IMG/VR virus record: IMGVR_UViG_3300047678_000069
Span: 1-64,000 of that record
Direction: 5' to 3' (one strand)
Source of the DNA: a virus
DNA: 64,000 nucleotides
The translations under genes were made by a program, and so were the position numbers. Shown here in pieces: positions 1 through 7,967 of the stretch. Under the pieces are notes generated by a model. That model was not told where the DNA came from and did not search any database. It saw only the letters and a program-made list of their open reading frames with translations. Numbering within the stretch: position 1 is the stretch's first letter; each line of letters opens with the position of its first letter.

Positions 1-117
1 TCCGGTAAAGTCAGAATGGACCTTTCCCGTAAGCCCTTGGCCAGTCGTAGACGATCGCAGCATGAAATGCCGGATGCGACTGGTGACGTTTTGCGGAATT
101 AGGATGTCGCCTGGCAT
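1..117 (-). CDS. Tail-fibre-like protein, N-terminal fragment
   Basis: The first 39 codons of a gene that runs off the left edge. It begins MPGDILIPQNVTSR and continues with IRHFMLRSSTTGQGLTGKV. This resembles the opening of phage tail/fibre proteins of the 'RHFM...TGLTG' type, recognised by pattern only. The start lies one base past the stop of the 357-aa gene. Its ribosome site GGAGG overlaps that gene's last codons, so the two are translationally coupled. Confidence 0.6.
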   Translation of the reverse strand, partial: MPGDILIPQNVTSRIRHFMLRSSTTGQGLTGKVHSDFTG

Positions 118-118
118 T

Positions 119-1192
119 TTATTCCTCCATCACAATAACGTTACCACCGCCCGAATCAACGTCTACGACGCGAAACTGAAACGGGATATACAAGACGTTT
201 GAGGCAAACGTCCATGAGCCACCGCCGTTGCGAGTAGCGGAAGACAAATTGAAATACCCCATACACTCACCGCACGCCGATGACGGTATAATCATTTCTA
301 TTGAGGAAAAGTTTTCACCTGAAACAAGTGGCTTTACCGCCAAGATATAGGTGTTACCAGCAGTCAGGGTTACACGGTTACTCAGCACGAAAGAGCAAGG
401 GTAAATGTTATTAACTCTGGTCGCCGATGCATCTATTGTTGTTGTCGAGATAAGAGTTCCGTTTTCGTAAATAAGTATATTAAAGTCCCCATTTCTGGGA
501 TTCGTTGCGTTGATACCTGCAAGCATGTTGACACCGTCAACGGTCATTGTAACTGGAACAGAGAATTGACACCCGCGTTCATCTGGATTAGTCGCAGCAC
601 TCCATGTCCGCGTAGTCTGTGTCCCCCAAAACCAGCCACCATGCGATAGCGTTCCAACAGTGCCATCTGTACAGATCAAAGCCACGCTCGAATTGATGCT
701 ACCACCCGTCCAGACTCCGGCAGTTTGTTTCGAGATTCCTGAAGTTGCACCAACCGACATTGCCATCGCCGATGCTTGAAAATTGTCAGCACCTAACCTA
801 CCGGCACCGTCGTATTCTACCACCACTGCAAGCCACTCGCCGTTCACTATGGAACGGTTTGCACTTAACGCATTTGTAATCGTGAATGAATTCGTAGCAT
901 ACGCGGAATTCGCTATTGCTACAGTCTGATCCTGAACACCGTCCGGAATCGGGACTGTAGTCGACGTCAGGTCAACATCCTGCAACGAGACAGTAAGAGC
1001 ACTTCCGCCGGTTTTAGTAACTGATGCAAAACGAAATCCAACACGTTCGATCGATTTTCCAGACGATGCAAGTGGATGTTGAACTTGTCCAATAAAAGCG
1101 ATCTTGTCGCCGGTGGCGTTGACCGCGGACGAGGCGGTAGCTGAGTTGACATTTGGAATAACGCTCGGCCAATATGAGATAATTCCAGCCAT
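119..1192 (-). CDS. Putative tail fibre/receptor-binding-like structural protein
   Basis: A 357-aa protein rich in Ser, Thr, Gly, Val and Asn with alternating hydrophobic residues, as in beta-sandwich virion proteins. It has no signal peptide, membrane segment or catalytic motif. Its place downstream of terminase and directly before another fibre-like gene supports a tail-fibre or appendage role. Two similar stretches ending in TLTAGNTYILAV and NGEWLAVVVEYDG suggest two jelly-roll-like halves. Family assignment is inference. Confidence 0.6.
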   Translation of the reverse strand: MAGIISYWPSVIPNVNSATASSAVNATGDKIAFIGQVQHPLASSGKSIERVGFRFASVTKTGGSALTVSLQDVDLTSTTVPIPDGVQDQTVAIANSAYATNSFTITNALSANRSIVNGEWLAVVVEYDGAGRLGADNFQASAMAMSVGATSGISKQTAGVWTGGSINSSVALICTDGTVGTLSHGGWFWGTQTTRTWSAATNPDERGCQFSVPVTMTVDGVNMLAGINATNPRNGDFNILIYENGTLISTTTIDASATRVNNIYPCSFVLSNRVTLTAGNTYILAVKPLVSGENFSSIEMIIPSSACGECMGYFNLSSATRNGGGSWTFASNVLYIPFQFRVVDVDSGGGNVIVMEE

Positions 1193-1204
1193 TGAAAATA
1201 CCCT

Positions 1205-1756
1205 TTATTGCTTCAGTCGAGTTACGGAAGCCTCAAGTGCTGTAATCAGCGCCTGTGAGTCACCTCTCGCAAGAGCTGAATTGATTCCGCAGTCGTTCAG
1301 ACAGGCGACCCAACGGCTGTCCAACGTGGCTACCGACTCGATTCTTGCGGCTTCGAGCCATGTATCGCGGCACTCGTCTGCCGTGACCAATCGTCCTAAG
1401 ACAGGTTGGTTATGCACAGAAAGCCCAGTAAGCACGTTCGCTGTCGCTTGCGGCAGCGCTTTAGTTGAGACCATTTTCGCGATCAAGCCAGCAGTGATGG
1501 GGTGCCCGTAATCGAGTCCCTCGTCCGCCAGCTTCGCCAATCCGCTTCGTCCCGTGGGTGTCGCTTCAAACACGGCAATGACCGGATCTGGATCAATGCC
1601 GGCAGCGATCAGTGCGGCAAGCGTCCTCGCCATCGATACGGGCTGACCATCGTGGACGACGACGGATGTTGCATTCAGCTTTGCCGCGACGGCCGTGAAG
1701 TCTCCGGACGTGGCCTCGGCGCTGCAGTGTTGCTGGATCAGGGAGAGAAGGTTCAT
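1205..1756 (-). CDS. Hypothetical protein in tail-fibre operon
   Basis: A 183-aa, mostly alpha-helical, Ala/Leu-rich soluble protein starting MNLLSLIQQHCSAEATSG. The ATG at 1756 is the only sensible start, though its ribosome site is weak (GAAAG). It lies 12 bases upstream of the fibre-like gene and in the same direction. Proteins of this style occur beside phage fibre genes, but I do not recognise a named family. Confidence 0.6.
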   Translation of the reverse strand: MNLLSLIQQHCSAEATSGDFTAVAAKLNATSVVVHDGQPVSMARTLAALIAAGIDPDPVIAVFEATPTGRSGLAKLADEGLDYGHPITAGLIAKMVSTKALPQATANVLTGLSVHNQPVLGRLVTADECRDTWLEAARIESVATLDSRWVACLNDCGINSALARGDSQALITALEASVTRLKQ

Positions 1757-1848
1757 GGGAATCTTTCAGTGTGGGCGGTGGGGTTCGGGCCTGACTGTGC
1801 AAGTCGTGCGGAAAGTTTGTCAGGATATTTTGGTCGATTGGACATTGA

Positions 1849-1956
1849 TTAGCCGACCTGAAAGGTAGTGCCGATTGCCATGACTCCGATTCCGCTGCTG
1901 GGAGTCGTCACCCCTTGCGGAGGTCCGATCCAGAATTTGATAGGTTGCAGGGGCAT
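1849..1956 (-). CDS. Small hypothetical protein (35 aa)
   Basis: A 35-codon ORF starting MPLQPIKFWIGPPQG and ending GTTFQVG, found by direct reading. It begins about 50 bases after a promoter-like AT-rich segment and precedes the 183-aa gene in the same direction. The regular sequence, with alternating hydrophobic residues and Gly/Pro turns, looks like a small virion protein. Its short length makes it uncertain. Confidence 0.45.
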   Translation of the reverse strand: MPLQPIKFWIGPPQGVTTPSSGIGVMAIGTTFQVG

Positions 1957-2013
1957 TTTGACTCTCTGATTTGTTCCGCGTGTCGCGTGGATCAACCATC
2001 CACATGTGTTTAA

Positions 2014-2042
2014 TTTATAGGTTAAGTCTAAATTGTCTAACC
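2014..2042 (-). promoter_or_regulatory. Candidate promoter/operator before tail-fibre genes
   Basis: An AT-rich stretch with TATAAA on the minus strand (2014-2019). It is preceded by two direct TTAGAC copies and framed by an inverted repeat, GGTTA at 2020-2024 and TAACC at 2038-2042. It sits between the terminase end and the small 35-aa gene. The -35 match is weak, so an activator or repressor site is as likely as a simple promoter. Confidence 0.35.
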
Positions 2043-2086
2043 CTAAAACTAAATCACTGATTGCCTGTAATTAACTTATATGTTTA

Positions 2087-2278
2087 TCACATGTCGGAAG
2101 GACCACGCCCAAACAACATCATGAGGATCTTTGTGAATCCCCAGAAGAAGACGAAGAAGATCTTTCCGAGAGGAGCACCAATGAGCTTAGTGATTTGGTT
2201 CATCAGGATACCCTGTACTTTCTGCTGGGGAAGAGTGGTTGCCGCTATGATCATGGATGGTCTAGGAGATTGCACCAA
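2087..2278 (-). CDS. Small membrane protein downstream of terminase
   Basis: An ORF of 63 codons if the TTG at 2278 is used. The ATG at 2200 would give 37 residues, MNQITKLIGAPLG onward, preceded by an AGGG ribosome site. The core IFFVFFWGFTKILMMLF is one strongly hydrophobic helix with a short charged tail. It overlaps the terminase stop by 17 bases from the longer start. Function unknown; a membrane location is inferred from composition. Confidence 0.45.
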   Translation of the reverse strand: MVQSPRPSMIIAATTLPQQKVQGILMNQITKLIGAPLGKIFFVFFWGFTKILMMLFGRGPSDM

Positions 2279-3833
2279 CCTTGATCGTCTTGTTTCGAGG
2301 ATTCAGTAAACCGAACACTGCCAGAACCGCTGAGTCAGCTTCGTCAGGTGAGCAACCTACAAGTTCGGTCATCGTTGGTTGAGTTGATTTTGATCCGGGT
2401 AATCGACGCTTTGGTGGAAGATAGATCTGTCCCTCATCGCCGAGTAGAAGAGGGACTGGATCAAGTTGCTTTCGCAGTTCAGTGAGAGTTGCTGGAATAC
2501 CGAATCCGCGAGGGTTCCAATTCTCGTCCATCAATTGCCGCAGCAACCAATACATCTGAGCTCTGCGGTTCTTGAAGACCATTTGTGTTTCAGAGACATC
2601 AACTTCTTTCATAAACGAGAGATAAGGAACGACAGGACGCATTTCAGGAGATGCAGATTCACCAAATGAGATTGTGCGGACGAAATGGTTTTGCTTTCTC
2701 ATCAAGTCAGCGTGTTGTTTACCACCTCCACCACGGTCGAACAAAACGTTTTCAGCAGCAACCCCCCACTTTGACATGAGTGTGAGAGTGATTGTTGGGA
2801 TGATCGAAGTGTCTGGCGTCTTCATTGACAGTTGCTCGAGAATCCCATATTCGTCGACAACAGTCCAGACTGTTGAGTCACCACCTTCAGCAGTGTCAAC
2901 ACCTATTGCACGGGCTTTTCGAGATTGCTTCTCAAGGACAAGCTTTTCAGCGATGGCAGCAGAACGGTTGAGCCATTCCGGAGGATACATCAGGATTGAT
3001 GCACCTTCATAGAATTGGGCATCGAGCGAGATGGTCTGCATCACCTTGCTCATTGTGTGACGATGTTTTATGTAGGTTGCATAATCCTTGAGACCGGGAA
3101 TCAAGATTTCATGAGTTGGTTCTTCGCCACGAGCAACTTGCAGAAGGCCGAGTCTTACGTTGGGTGAATCCTCGGCTTTGATACGGATCACCTTTCGGTA
3201 GAATCCTGGAGCACCAATACGTGGTTGATCACCTTCTTTCACTGCTGAATAGAAGAAGTTCGTGCATGGGAACGTGTTGCCAATGATCAGCTTTCGATGA
3301 GCCCACGTTTCAGTTGAATTGTGGACACCAGTGTCAATACCTGAAGCTTCGTCGAAGATCGCCATAGTTGTAGGCTCGTTGAATGGTCCACGTTCCAAGT
3401 GTCGTCCGAGAAGTCCTTCATCTTTGTTTGATACTTGACCAACTAATTCCCAGAGCGGAATGTCATTCCCTTCTTTGTCAGTTCGACGGACGTGTAAGTG
3501 AGTGTGGCGGATTGGTAGTTCGTGCTTTGATGTTTTGATGAAGCGAGAGATTTCGCCCCACAGAACGTCCTTCAATTGGTCGTGCTTCACTGAGGTTGTG
3601 ACTACGCGGGATTGTCTGCTGAGGAAGAACCACAGGGCAGCGTATGCAGCGATGAAGTCTTTGCCAAGTTGATTTCCAGCAGGGACAACCGTTTCATCAT
3701 TTTCCATTACAGAGATTAGGACTTTCTTTTGCTCCCTATAGATTGTGATGTTCGGCCAATTCCATCTAAGAAACTCAAGAGGGTCCATAATCCTCAAGGG
3801 CTTCTTAGGTGGTGGAAGTTCTATCGTGCTCAT
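2262..3833 (-). CDS. terL: Terminase large subunit
   Basis: The DNA-packaging ATPase/nuclease (523 aa). The ATPase half has a Walker A-like PAGNQLGKD at residues 51-59 and a Walker B TMAIFDEA at 156-163. The C-terminal RNase H-like nuclease shows acidic sites in GVDTAEGGDS (Asp313), VLFDRGGGG (Asp366) and DEADSAVLA near residue 500. Length is normal for TerL. It overlaps the upstream 74-aa gene by four bases (ATGA), so translation is coupled, and it lies downstream of the small subunit gene. Confidence 0.95.
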   Translation of the reverse strand: MSTIELPPPKKPLRIMDPLEFLRWNWPNITIYREQKKVLISVMENDETVVPAGNQLGKDFIAAYAALWFFLSRQSRVVTTSVKHDQLKDVLWGEISRFIKTSKHELPIRHTHLHVRRTDKEGNDIPLWELVGQVSNKDEGLLGRHLERGPFNEPTTMAIFDEASGIDTGVHNSTETWAHRKLIIGNTFPCTNFFYSAVKEGDQPRIGAPGFYRKVIRIKAEDSPNVRLGLLQVARGEEPTHEILIPGLKDYATYIKHRHTMSKVMQTISLDAQFYEGASILMYPPEWLNRSAAIAEKLVLEKQSRKARAIGVDTAEGGDSTVWTVVDEYGILEQLSMKTPDTSIIPTITLTLMSKWGVAAENVLFDRGGGGKQHADLMRKQNHFVRTISFGESASPEMRPVVPYLSFMKEVDVSETQMVFKNRRAQMYWLLRQLMDENWNPRGFGIPATLTELRKQLDPVPLLLGDEGQIYLPPKRRLPGSKSTQPTMTELVGCSPDEADSAVLAVFGLLNPRNKTIKVGAIS

Positions 3834-4054
3834 TGATCTGAGCTCGAAGGAGCTTCAGCGGTTTGTTGAGCAGTAGTTGATTCATCAGCAGAGTCTGAAT
3901 CAACCGCCAGAGCAATGCCCTGCATCGAAAGCAGAGTTCCGTATTCACGCTTTGGGATTAAGTGTCCATGATATCCTGTAGCGAGCAGCTTGTCATTGAT
4001 TTCCTTGTACGTTGAGGGTGATACTTGCATGACAACATAGGTGTGAGTTATCAT
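3830..4054 (-). CDS. Hypothetical protein between terminase subunits
   Basis: A 74-aa protein with a compact N-terminal part (MITHTYVVMQVSPSTYKEI) and a disordered acidic Ser/Thr/Ala tail. A clear GAGGA ribosome site lies six bases before the ATG. Its stop overlaps the terL start (ATGA). The position between TerS and TerL suggests a packaging-related role, but no family is recognised. Confidence 0.7.
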   Translation of the reverse strand: MITHTYVVMQVSPSTYKEINDKLLATGYHGHLIPKREYGTLLSMQGIALAVDSDSADESTTAQQTAEAPSSSDQ

Positions 4055-4106
4055 TAATAGTCCTCATCAATACTTTGGGAGATGGACAGAAACGAAACAG
4101 TGGACA

Positions 4107-4188
4107 GCCCCCGGAGCACATCCTGCAGGTTCAGAACAGGAGTCTCACGGATTCGAAGGGTCGGGCGGCAATCGAATCCAACGGGGGC
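4107..4188. other. Structured DNA/RNA element between terminase genes
   Basis: An 82-bp element closed by a perfect 7-bp stem (GCCCCCG 4107-4113 with CGGGGGC 4182-4188). Inside are an 8-bp stem (GGATTCGA 4149-4156 with TCGAATCC 4172-4179) and a 5-bp stem (TCCTG 4121-4125 with CAGGA 4137-4141). It looks like a three-way junction. It lies in the 157-bp gap between the small terminase gene and the 74-aa gene. It is not a canonical tRNA. A packaging recognition site or a regulatory RNA are both possible. Confidence 0.5.
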
Positions 4189-4211
4189 ATGAACTAGAAC
4201 CTCTTTGAGGA

Positions 4212-4889
4212 TTAGAGCACCTCAACAGAAGTTCCAGCGGGATTCATTGAAGAAGGAAGGGGTTGATCCATTAGTAAGCGTAAGCGAGTTTCGATTGGAT
4301 CGTCCTGATCGATTCGTTCTTCCTGTTCCTCTTGAGTGATGGCATGTGGTCGTACCATTTCATCCCAGTTGACTTTCAGAGAGACATTGACATCGTGTTG
4401 AGTAGGTTGGAACAGACCAAGACGACGGGCTAACATTTCGAGAGCACCCATCTTGTCCCAGAAATCGATCTGTACGTGTTTGATGACAGTAACGGTCTCA
4501 TCTTCATTTTCCTCTTCAGTGTAGGATACCTGCAGTCGCTTGATTGTTCGAGCAACGTGTTGAGGCATCTCCTGCAGCTTCATCACTGAACCATCTGGTT
4601 TCAATAAATCTTGGGGATTCATGAAAGCGATGGATTCAAGTTCTCGCTGGACACGTTCGGCTTCGGTCTTGTGCTCCCATAGAATTGTGTTGAGACGCTT
4701 GGCTAGTATTGCTCGGACGTTTGGGTTCTCCAGAACCTTTGAACCATCAACTTTGTAACCGGCAGCTTTCGCAGCTTTGTTGGCATTCATCGCTTTGTCA
4801 GCGAATAGTGCCTCAATGAAGATCTGCTGTTGTGCTGTAAGGTTTTCAACATTCCCGCCACGCTTTGAAGGCTTCACTTTTGTTGCCAC
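4212..4889 (-). CDS. terS: Terminase small subunit
   Basis: A 225-aa DNA-recognition component of the packaging motor. The N-terminal region LTAQQQIFIEALFADKAMNA followed by KAAKAAGYK and NPNVRAILAKRL is the helix-turn-helix pattern of Terminase_2-type small subunits. The start is a GTG at 4889 with GAGGA seven bases upstream. The C-terminal third is acidic and may contact TerL. It is the first packaging gene of the terminase operon. Confidence 0.85.
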   Translation of the reverse strand: MATKVKPSKRGGNVENLTAQQQIFIEALFADKAMNANKAAKAAGYKVDGSKVLENPNVRAILAKRLNTILWEHKTEAERVQRELESIAFMNPQDLLKPDGSVMKLQEMPQHVARTIKRLQVSYTEEENEDETVTVIKHVQIDFWDKMGALEMLARRLGLFQPTQHDVNVSLKVNWDEMVRPHAITQEEQEERIDQDDPIETRLRLLMDQPLPSSMNPAGTSVEVL

Positions 4890-5033
4890 AGAGATGTCCT
4901 CAGCAAGTGTCCTTTTTATTGGTCGTCCTCAGTGGGGCGTATTCTCTACAGAAGACTTTCAAAAAGTAAAGTGTAGAAAATTTTTTGAAATCTCCCCATT
5001 TTCCCAACCTCCACCCACTTCTTATACTCTCTC

Positions 5034-5088
5034 TTCTCTCTTCTCTCTTCTCTCTTCTCTCTTCTCTCTTCTCTCTTCTCTCTTCTCT
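5034..5088. repeat. Heptamer tandem repeat TTCTCTC (about 8 copies)
   Basis: Seven perfect copies and one partial copy of TTCTCTC on the plus strand, extended leftward by more CT to about 5027. The tract is pure pyrimidine/purine, so it can form triplex DNA and is prone to slippage. It lies in the 252-bp gene-free gap 4890-5141. Apparent ORFs through it (Arg/Glu repeats) are artefacts. Confidence 0.9.
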
Positions 5089-5141
5089 GTACACGAGGAG
5101 TTCTTCGATTATAGTTGTTGTATAGTGTTTGGCCCTACAGA

Positions 5142-5372
5142 TTAAACTATGAAGAGAATTTCTCCCGTACGAATTTCGATGTAATAACTGTCATAAGCAT
5201 TGGCATGTGGATTTATAGCTTCAACTACTAAGAACTCCCCTTTGTCCTTCTCTGTGAATATCTCGAGGCGTATTGTTTTAGTATGGGTTTCTGGACCATT
5301 GAATCTCTCAAGCAGCATTCTCGATCTGTATGCATTAAACTTATACATGTCTTTGAGGACTATGGTTCTCAT
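5142..5372 (-). CDS. Hypothetical protein (76 aa)
   Basis: A small soluble protein with mixed alpha/beta character, MRTIVLKDMYKFN to TGEILFIV. Its start codon overlaps the stop of the PP-loop gene by four bases (ATGA), which shows it is translated from the same message. Family not recognised. Confidence 0.65.
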   Translation of the reverse strand: MRTIVLKDMYKFNAYRSRMLLERFNGPETHTKTIRLEIFTEKDKGEFLVVEAINPHANAYDSYYIEIRTGEILFIV

Positions 5373-6295
5373 TTGTTCTTCTCTGATTTGGTGGATTTGG
5401 TGGATTTGGTGGATTTTGGTTTGGTTTGGGTACGCTTTCGGGATGATTTTTTATCAGGCTTCGGTTGCATTTCCTGAGGAAGAGCCGCGATGACTTTATC
5501 GACCGTGATGATTCCGTTTGGGTAATACTTTGATGGGTCTTGACACTTCATCTTGCGAAACTCATTACGTGCCCACTGTGCTTTGATTAGAGGGAACAGA
5601 TTCTGCATCTTTTCGAAGTCGTCAGGATACAGTTTGATGAAGCGATCCAAGTTCCGGTTGTGAGGAATGCCAGCGATAGTTCTGTTTGAGATTAGGTAAT
5701 CATCAGGCAGGGCAATACCACAATCTTCAATAGTGGAAATGATCTGGTCAGTAGTCCAATCGAAACAGGGATAGAACGTTCTGACCTTTGAACGAATTGC
5801 TCCAGCGTAGGCGGGTTCACCATGCTTTGAGCCACGCTTGATGATCATCTTACGGAACATGTTGTCGTGAAGAGACAATGCGAATGCACCATACGCTTGG
5901 GGCTGGCTGTGTTTGATTCGCAAGTAATCAACGATGTCGTTGTTGGTGTATAGCCAACGATCAAGGGCTTCAATCTGGTCTTCACGTTCGATTGGCTGAT
6001 ACCACTGTCGGCCAAGAGCTCTTGAGATTTCACCATCTATGAACCGTTCGATTTTGGTTCCGAATATGTGTTCATAGTAGTCTAGTGATTCATCGACGAA
6101 TGTCAGGTTTGGGCATGAACAGCCATGATAGGGGATGATTGTATGAAAGAACTGTCTGAGCCAAATCCATGCACAGACTGAATCCTTTCCACGACTGAAT
6201 CCCAATATGCAAACTCCATCTGAACGTTTAGCGATCTCTTCACAGAGAGCTCTGGAGTCTGGTGTACCCTTTGGTTTGTAATCATCAAGCAACAT
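5369..6295 (-). CDS. PAPS reductase-family PP-loop protein
   Basis: A 308-aa PP-loop adenylyl-group enzyme. The ATP-pyrophosphatase loop LGFSRGKDS lies near residues 30-40 and is followed by the conserved hydrophobic helix and CSCPNLTFVDE. The family includes PAPS reductases and sulfur-transfer enzymes such as DndC; many phages carry one of unknown substrate. The ATG at 6295 is chosen over an upstream ATG because GGAGGG lies six bases before it. The C-terminus is a Lys/Ser/Thr repeat tail (KST repeats), encoded by repeated TGGATT triplets at 5388-5420. Confidence 0.8.
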   Translation of the reverse strand: MLLDDYKPKGTPDSRALCEEIAKRSDGVCILGFSRGKDSVCAWIWLRQFFHTIIPYHGCSCPNLTFVDESLDYYEHIFGTKIERFIDGEISRALGRQWYQPIEREDQIEALDRWLYTNNDIVDYLRIKHSQPQAYGAFALSLHDNMFRKMIIKRGSKHGEPAYAGAIRSKVRTFYPCFDWTTDQIISTIEDCGIALPDDYLISNRTIAGIPHNRNLDRFIKLYPDDFEKMQNLFPLIKAQWARNEFRKMKCQDPSKYYPNGIITVDKVIAALPQEMQPKPDKKSSRKRTQTKPKSTKSTKSTKSEKNK

Positions 6296-6310
6296 AGTTG
6301 TCCCTCCAAA

Positions 6311-6344
6311 TAAAAAAGCACGCAAAGTTTGACCCTTGCGTGCT
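6311..6344 (-). terminator. Intrinsic terminator just upstream of PP-loop gene
   Basis: A perfect 8-bp stem GCACGCAA/TTGCGTGC (6318-6325 with 6336-6343) with a 10-nt loop, followed on the minus strand by a run of T (TTTTTTATTT). It ends transcripts from the 62-aa Lys-rich gene but lies only 17 bases before the next start codon. A CATAAT -10-like hexamer (6351-6356) sits just upstream. Confidence 0.8.
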
Positions 6345-6403
6345 CTTTGGATTATGGATTGAGGAGGAATGCTGATCTTCTGTTGCTCAAGCAGAGATAG
6401 TGA

Positions 6404-6592
6404 TTAACCCCCACCGCCACCACCTTCGGATGATCCACCTTTCTTGGTGCTACCCTTCTTGGCAGCTTTCTTCTTGCCGCCTTTCTTCCACATTGCCTTG
6501 AGGAAACGTGTTGTTCCGGCTTTCGTGGCTTTCTTGCCAGGCATCTTCTTCGTAGCCTTCTTTGAGGCTTTCTTAGATGCTTTCTTCGCCAT
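6404..6592 (-). CDS. Lysine-rich histone-like small protein
   Basis: 62 aa with repeated KKASKKATKK motifs and a Gly-rich end, strongly basic, resembling histone H1-like tails and probably nucleic-acid binding. GGAG lies six bases before the ATG. The start overlaps the end of the ASCH gene by 20 bases. The fold is likely disordered. Confidence 0.7.
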   Translation of the reverse strand: MAKKASKKASKKATKKMPGKKATKAGTTRFLKAMWKKGGKKKAAKKGSTKKGGSSEGGGGGG

Positions 6593-6956
6593 TCAAGTTC
6601 TCCTTGATTTCTGAAAGGAGTGATTCGCCTAGGTTCCAGAGGCGTAACTGGCCCCGACAATAGACCGGGGTGTCAAGTCTTCGAATGTTGGACAAGACAA
6701 AGCAATAAGGGCCAAAGATGTGCTTTGCTTGTGAATGGAATCTTTTCTTGGCTTGTGGTACGGTCAAGATCTCAGCAACGTCTGCAATACAGCGAATTGC
6801 CCCACTCTTACCACTGCGATGGATCGCAATAGTGATCGGGAGATTCTCGGGCTTTATTCGCCACGAGCGATTCTCGATCAGCTTCTCTTCGTTGTAAACG
6901 AGTTGTTCCCATTCGGGTTTCAGTGACAGAGCCTTGGTTGGGAGTTTGTCAGCCAA
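6573..6956 (-). CDS. ASCH-domain protein
   Basis: A 127-aa protein with the ASCH (PUA-like) pattern: SLKPEWEQLVYNEEKLIENRSW near the N-terminus, ITIAIHRSG in the middle, and the closing strand PVYCRGQLRLWNL. ASCH domains bind RNA or modified nucleotides. The start is TTG with an AGAGGG ribosome site eight bases upstream. It overlaps the end of the 157-aa gene by eight bases, so it is coupled. Confidence 0.75.
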   Translation of the reverse strand: MADKLPTKALSLKPEWEQLVYNEEKLIENRSWRIKPENLPITIAIHRSGKSGAIRCIADVAEILTVPQAKKRFHSQAKHIFGPYCFVLSNIRRLDTPVYCRGQLRLWNLGESLLSEIKENLNGEESI

Positions 6957-7422
6957 ATGCCAATCCCTCTGATTCGAGACTTTTTATCTTCTGGCGATGT
7001 TCAGAAATCTTCGCTAGAGCGGCAAGTCTCTTGTTTAGGTGAGAGTGTATTATAGCAAATTCTTCATGTGGGATTGGTATGTTAAAACGTTTGGCAAACG
7101 ATTCACCGTCGATAAATACGTCGTCAACCGCGAGCACTGGTCCACAGGCTTCCAAAAAAGCCATTTTCTGTGCCCACGATTGAAAGACTAAACACGTATA
7201 AAAGTTCACTTCGTTGTTGTTCTTCATTCGCTTTTCGACTTTCTTGTCAATAGCCTTTAAGTTGGCTTTGACTTGAGTCAAATCACGAATACCTTGGTTA
7301 GCTTCTGAAATGTCGTCCTCATTCAGAAACGTTGTCAAGGGCTTTTCTTCGGGAGTCTTCTTCGCTTTCTTCTTCTTGCGACGGCTTGGAAGCTTTCTCC
7401 CTGCAATACCGTTTAAGTCCAT
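6949..7422 (-). CDS. Hypothetical protein with basic N-terminus
   Basis: 157 aa. A Lys/Arg-rich N-terminal segment (RKLPSRRKKKKAKK) is followed by a folded helical region that contains FYTCLVFQSWAQKMAFLEACG. A GGAGGAC ribosome site and a TGGTTTAAT promoter-like box lie just upstream. This type of protein recurs in phage genomes without known function. Confidence 0.7.
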   Translation of the reverse strand: MDLNGIAGRKLPSRRKKKKAKKTPEEKPLTTFLNEDDISEANQGIRDLTQVKANLKAIDKKVEKRMKNNNEVNFYTCLVFQSWAQKMAFLEACGPVLAVDDVFIDGESFAKRFNIPIPHEEFAIIHSHLNKRLAALAKISEHRQKIKSLESEGLAFG

Positions 7423-7446
7423 GAGTTGTCCTCCATAATGCGGAAC

Positions 7447-7455
7447 ATTAAACCA
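7447..7455 (-). promoter_or_regulatory. Extended -10 promoter candidate
   Basis: Minus-strand TGGTTTAAT followed by GTTCCGC. It closely matches the candidate before the primase gene (TGGTATAAT then GTCCGAC). It would start transcripts about 18 bases before the 157-aa gene. No clear -35 box is visible. Confidence 0.45.
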
Positions 7456-7504
7456 CGAAACGACTTAGGTTAAAATCCCGATACCAAAGAATTAACCAAG
7501 GGGT

Positions 7505-7702
7505 TTAGAAGAACATACTCATGAAACTATACAGAGTCAAGACAACTAATATTAGGTGTTGTAGAAATAGTCTGTATTCCAGTTCTCTGATCTTCTTAGT
7601 GTGTTCTAAGACCACGCGGCTGAGAGTTTCATGGGTTGATAGGCGGTTTGGGTTGTCCATTCTGGCTGACTCCATCAGTTTGTTTCGTTGTTCTGGGGTC
7701 AT
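7505..7702 (-). CDS. Small tail-anchored membrane protein
   Basis: 65 aa. A polar helical N-terminus is followed by one C-terminal hydrophobic segment (LFLQHLILVVLTLYSFMSMFF). An AGGAAAG ribosome site precedes the ATG. It overlaps the end of the next upstream gene by about 74 bases in another frame. Function unknown; it is probably anchored in the inner membrane. Confidence 0.6.
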   Translation of the reverse strand: MTPEQRNKLMESARMDNPNRLSTHETLSRVVLEHTKKIRELEYRLFLQHLILVVLTLYSFMSMFF

Positions 7703-7967
7703 GTTTTCTTTCCTGAGGAAAGGCTCTGAGAACGGTGCATTTGAACTTGGTGTATCTGAAAAGGATTAGACGCCGTGATCTTAGATCTTGAAGTGTGGTG
7801 ATAGAAGCGTTCCGTGAAAGCCCTTCAGGTTTTTGGTTCCACCAGAACTTTCCAATGTGCAGGATTTTTCCTTCTGCAGATCTGACGACAGTAGCTTGAA
7901 GGACCATTCCCTTTTCAAGATGTTCCATTATCAGATGTTGGGACTTACTTAGGGCTTTCTTCACCAT
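7629..7967 (-). CDS. Hypothetical protein (112 aa)
   Basis: Begins MVKKALSKSQHLIMEHL with the ATG at 7967, preferred over the 16-codon-longer version that runs inside the preceding gene. The core VLQATVVRSAEGKILHIGKFWW looks like a small beta-rich domain. The tail is polar and disordered. Both ends overlap neighbouring genes, which suggests tight packing in one operon. Confidence 0.55.
   Translation of the reverse strand: MVKKALSKSQHLIMEHLEKGMVLQATVVRSAEGKILHIGKFWWNQKPEGLSRNASITTLQDLRSRRLILFRYTKFKCTVLRAFPQERKHDPRTTKQTDGVSQNGQPKPPINP

Noticed and set aside
1820-2005. 61-aa minus ORF before fibre genes
   Set aside because: Crosses a promoter-like AT-rich segment and overlaps the better 35-aa gene; composition is not protein-like.
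4107-4188. tRNA gene
   Set aside because: A 7-bp acceptor-like stem is present, but there is no TTCRA T-loop at the right place, no D-loop GG and no fitting anticodon arm on either strand.
5034-5088. CRISPR array
   Set aside because: Short contiguous tandem units without spacers; no cas genes in the window.
4900-5094. Minus-strand ORF of Arg/Glu repeats
   Set aside because: It is only the translation of the TTCTCTC heptamer repeat; no ribosome site or normal composition.
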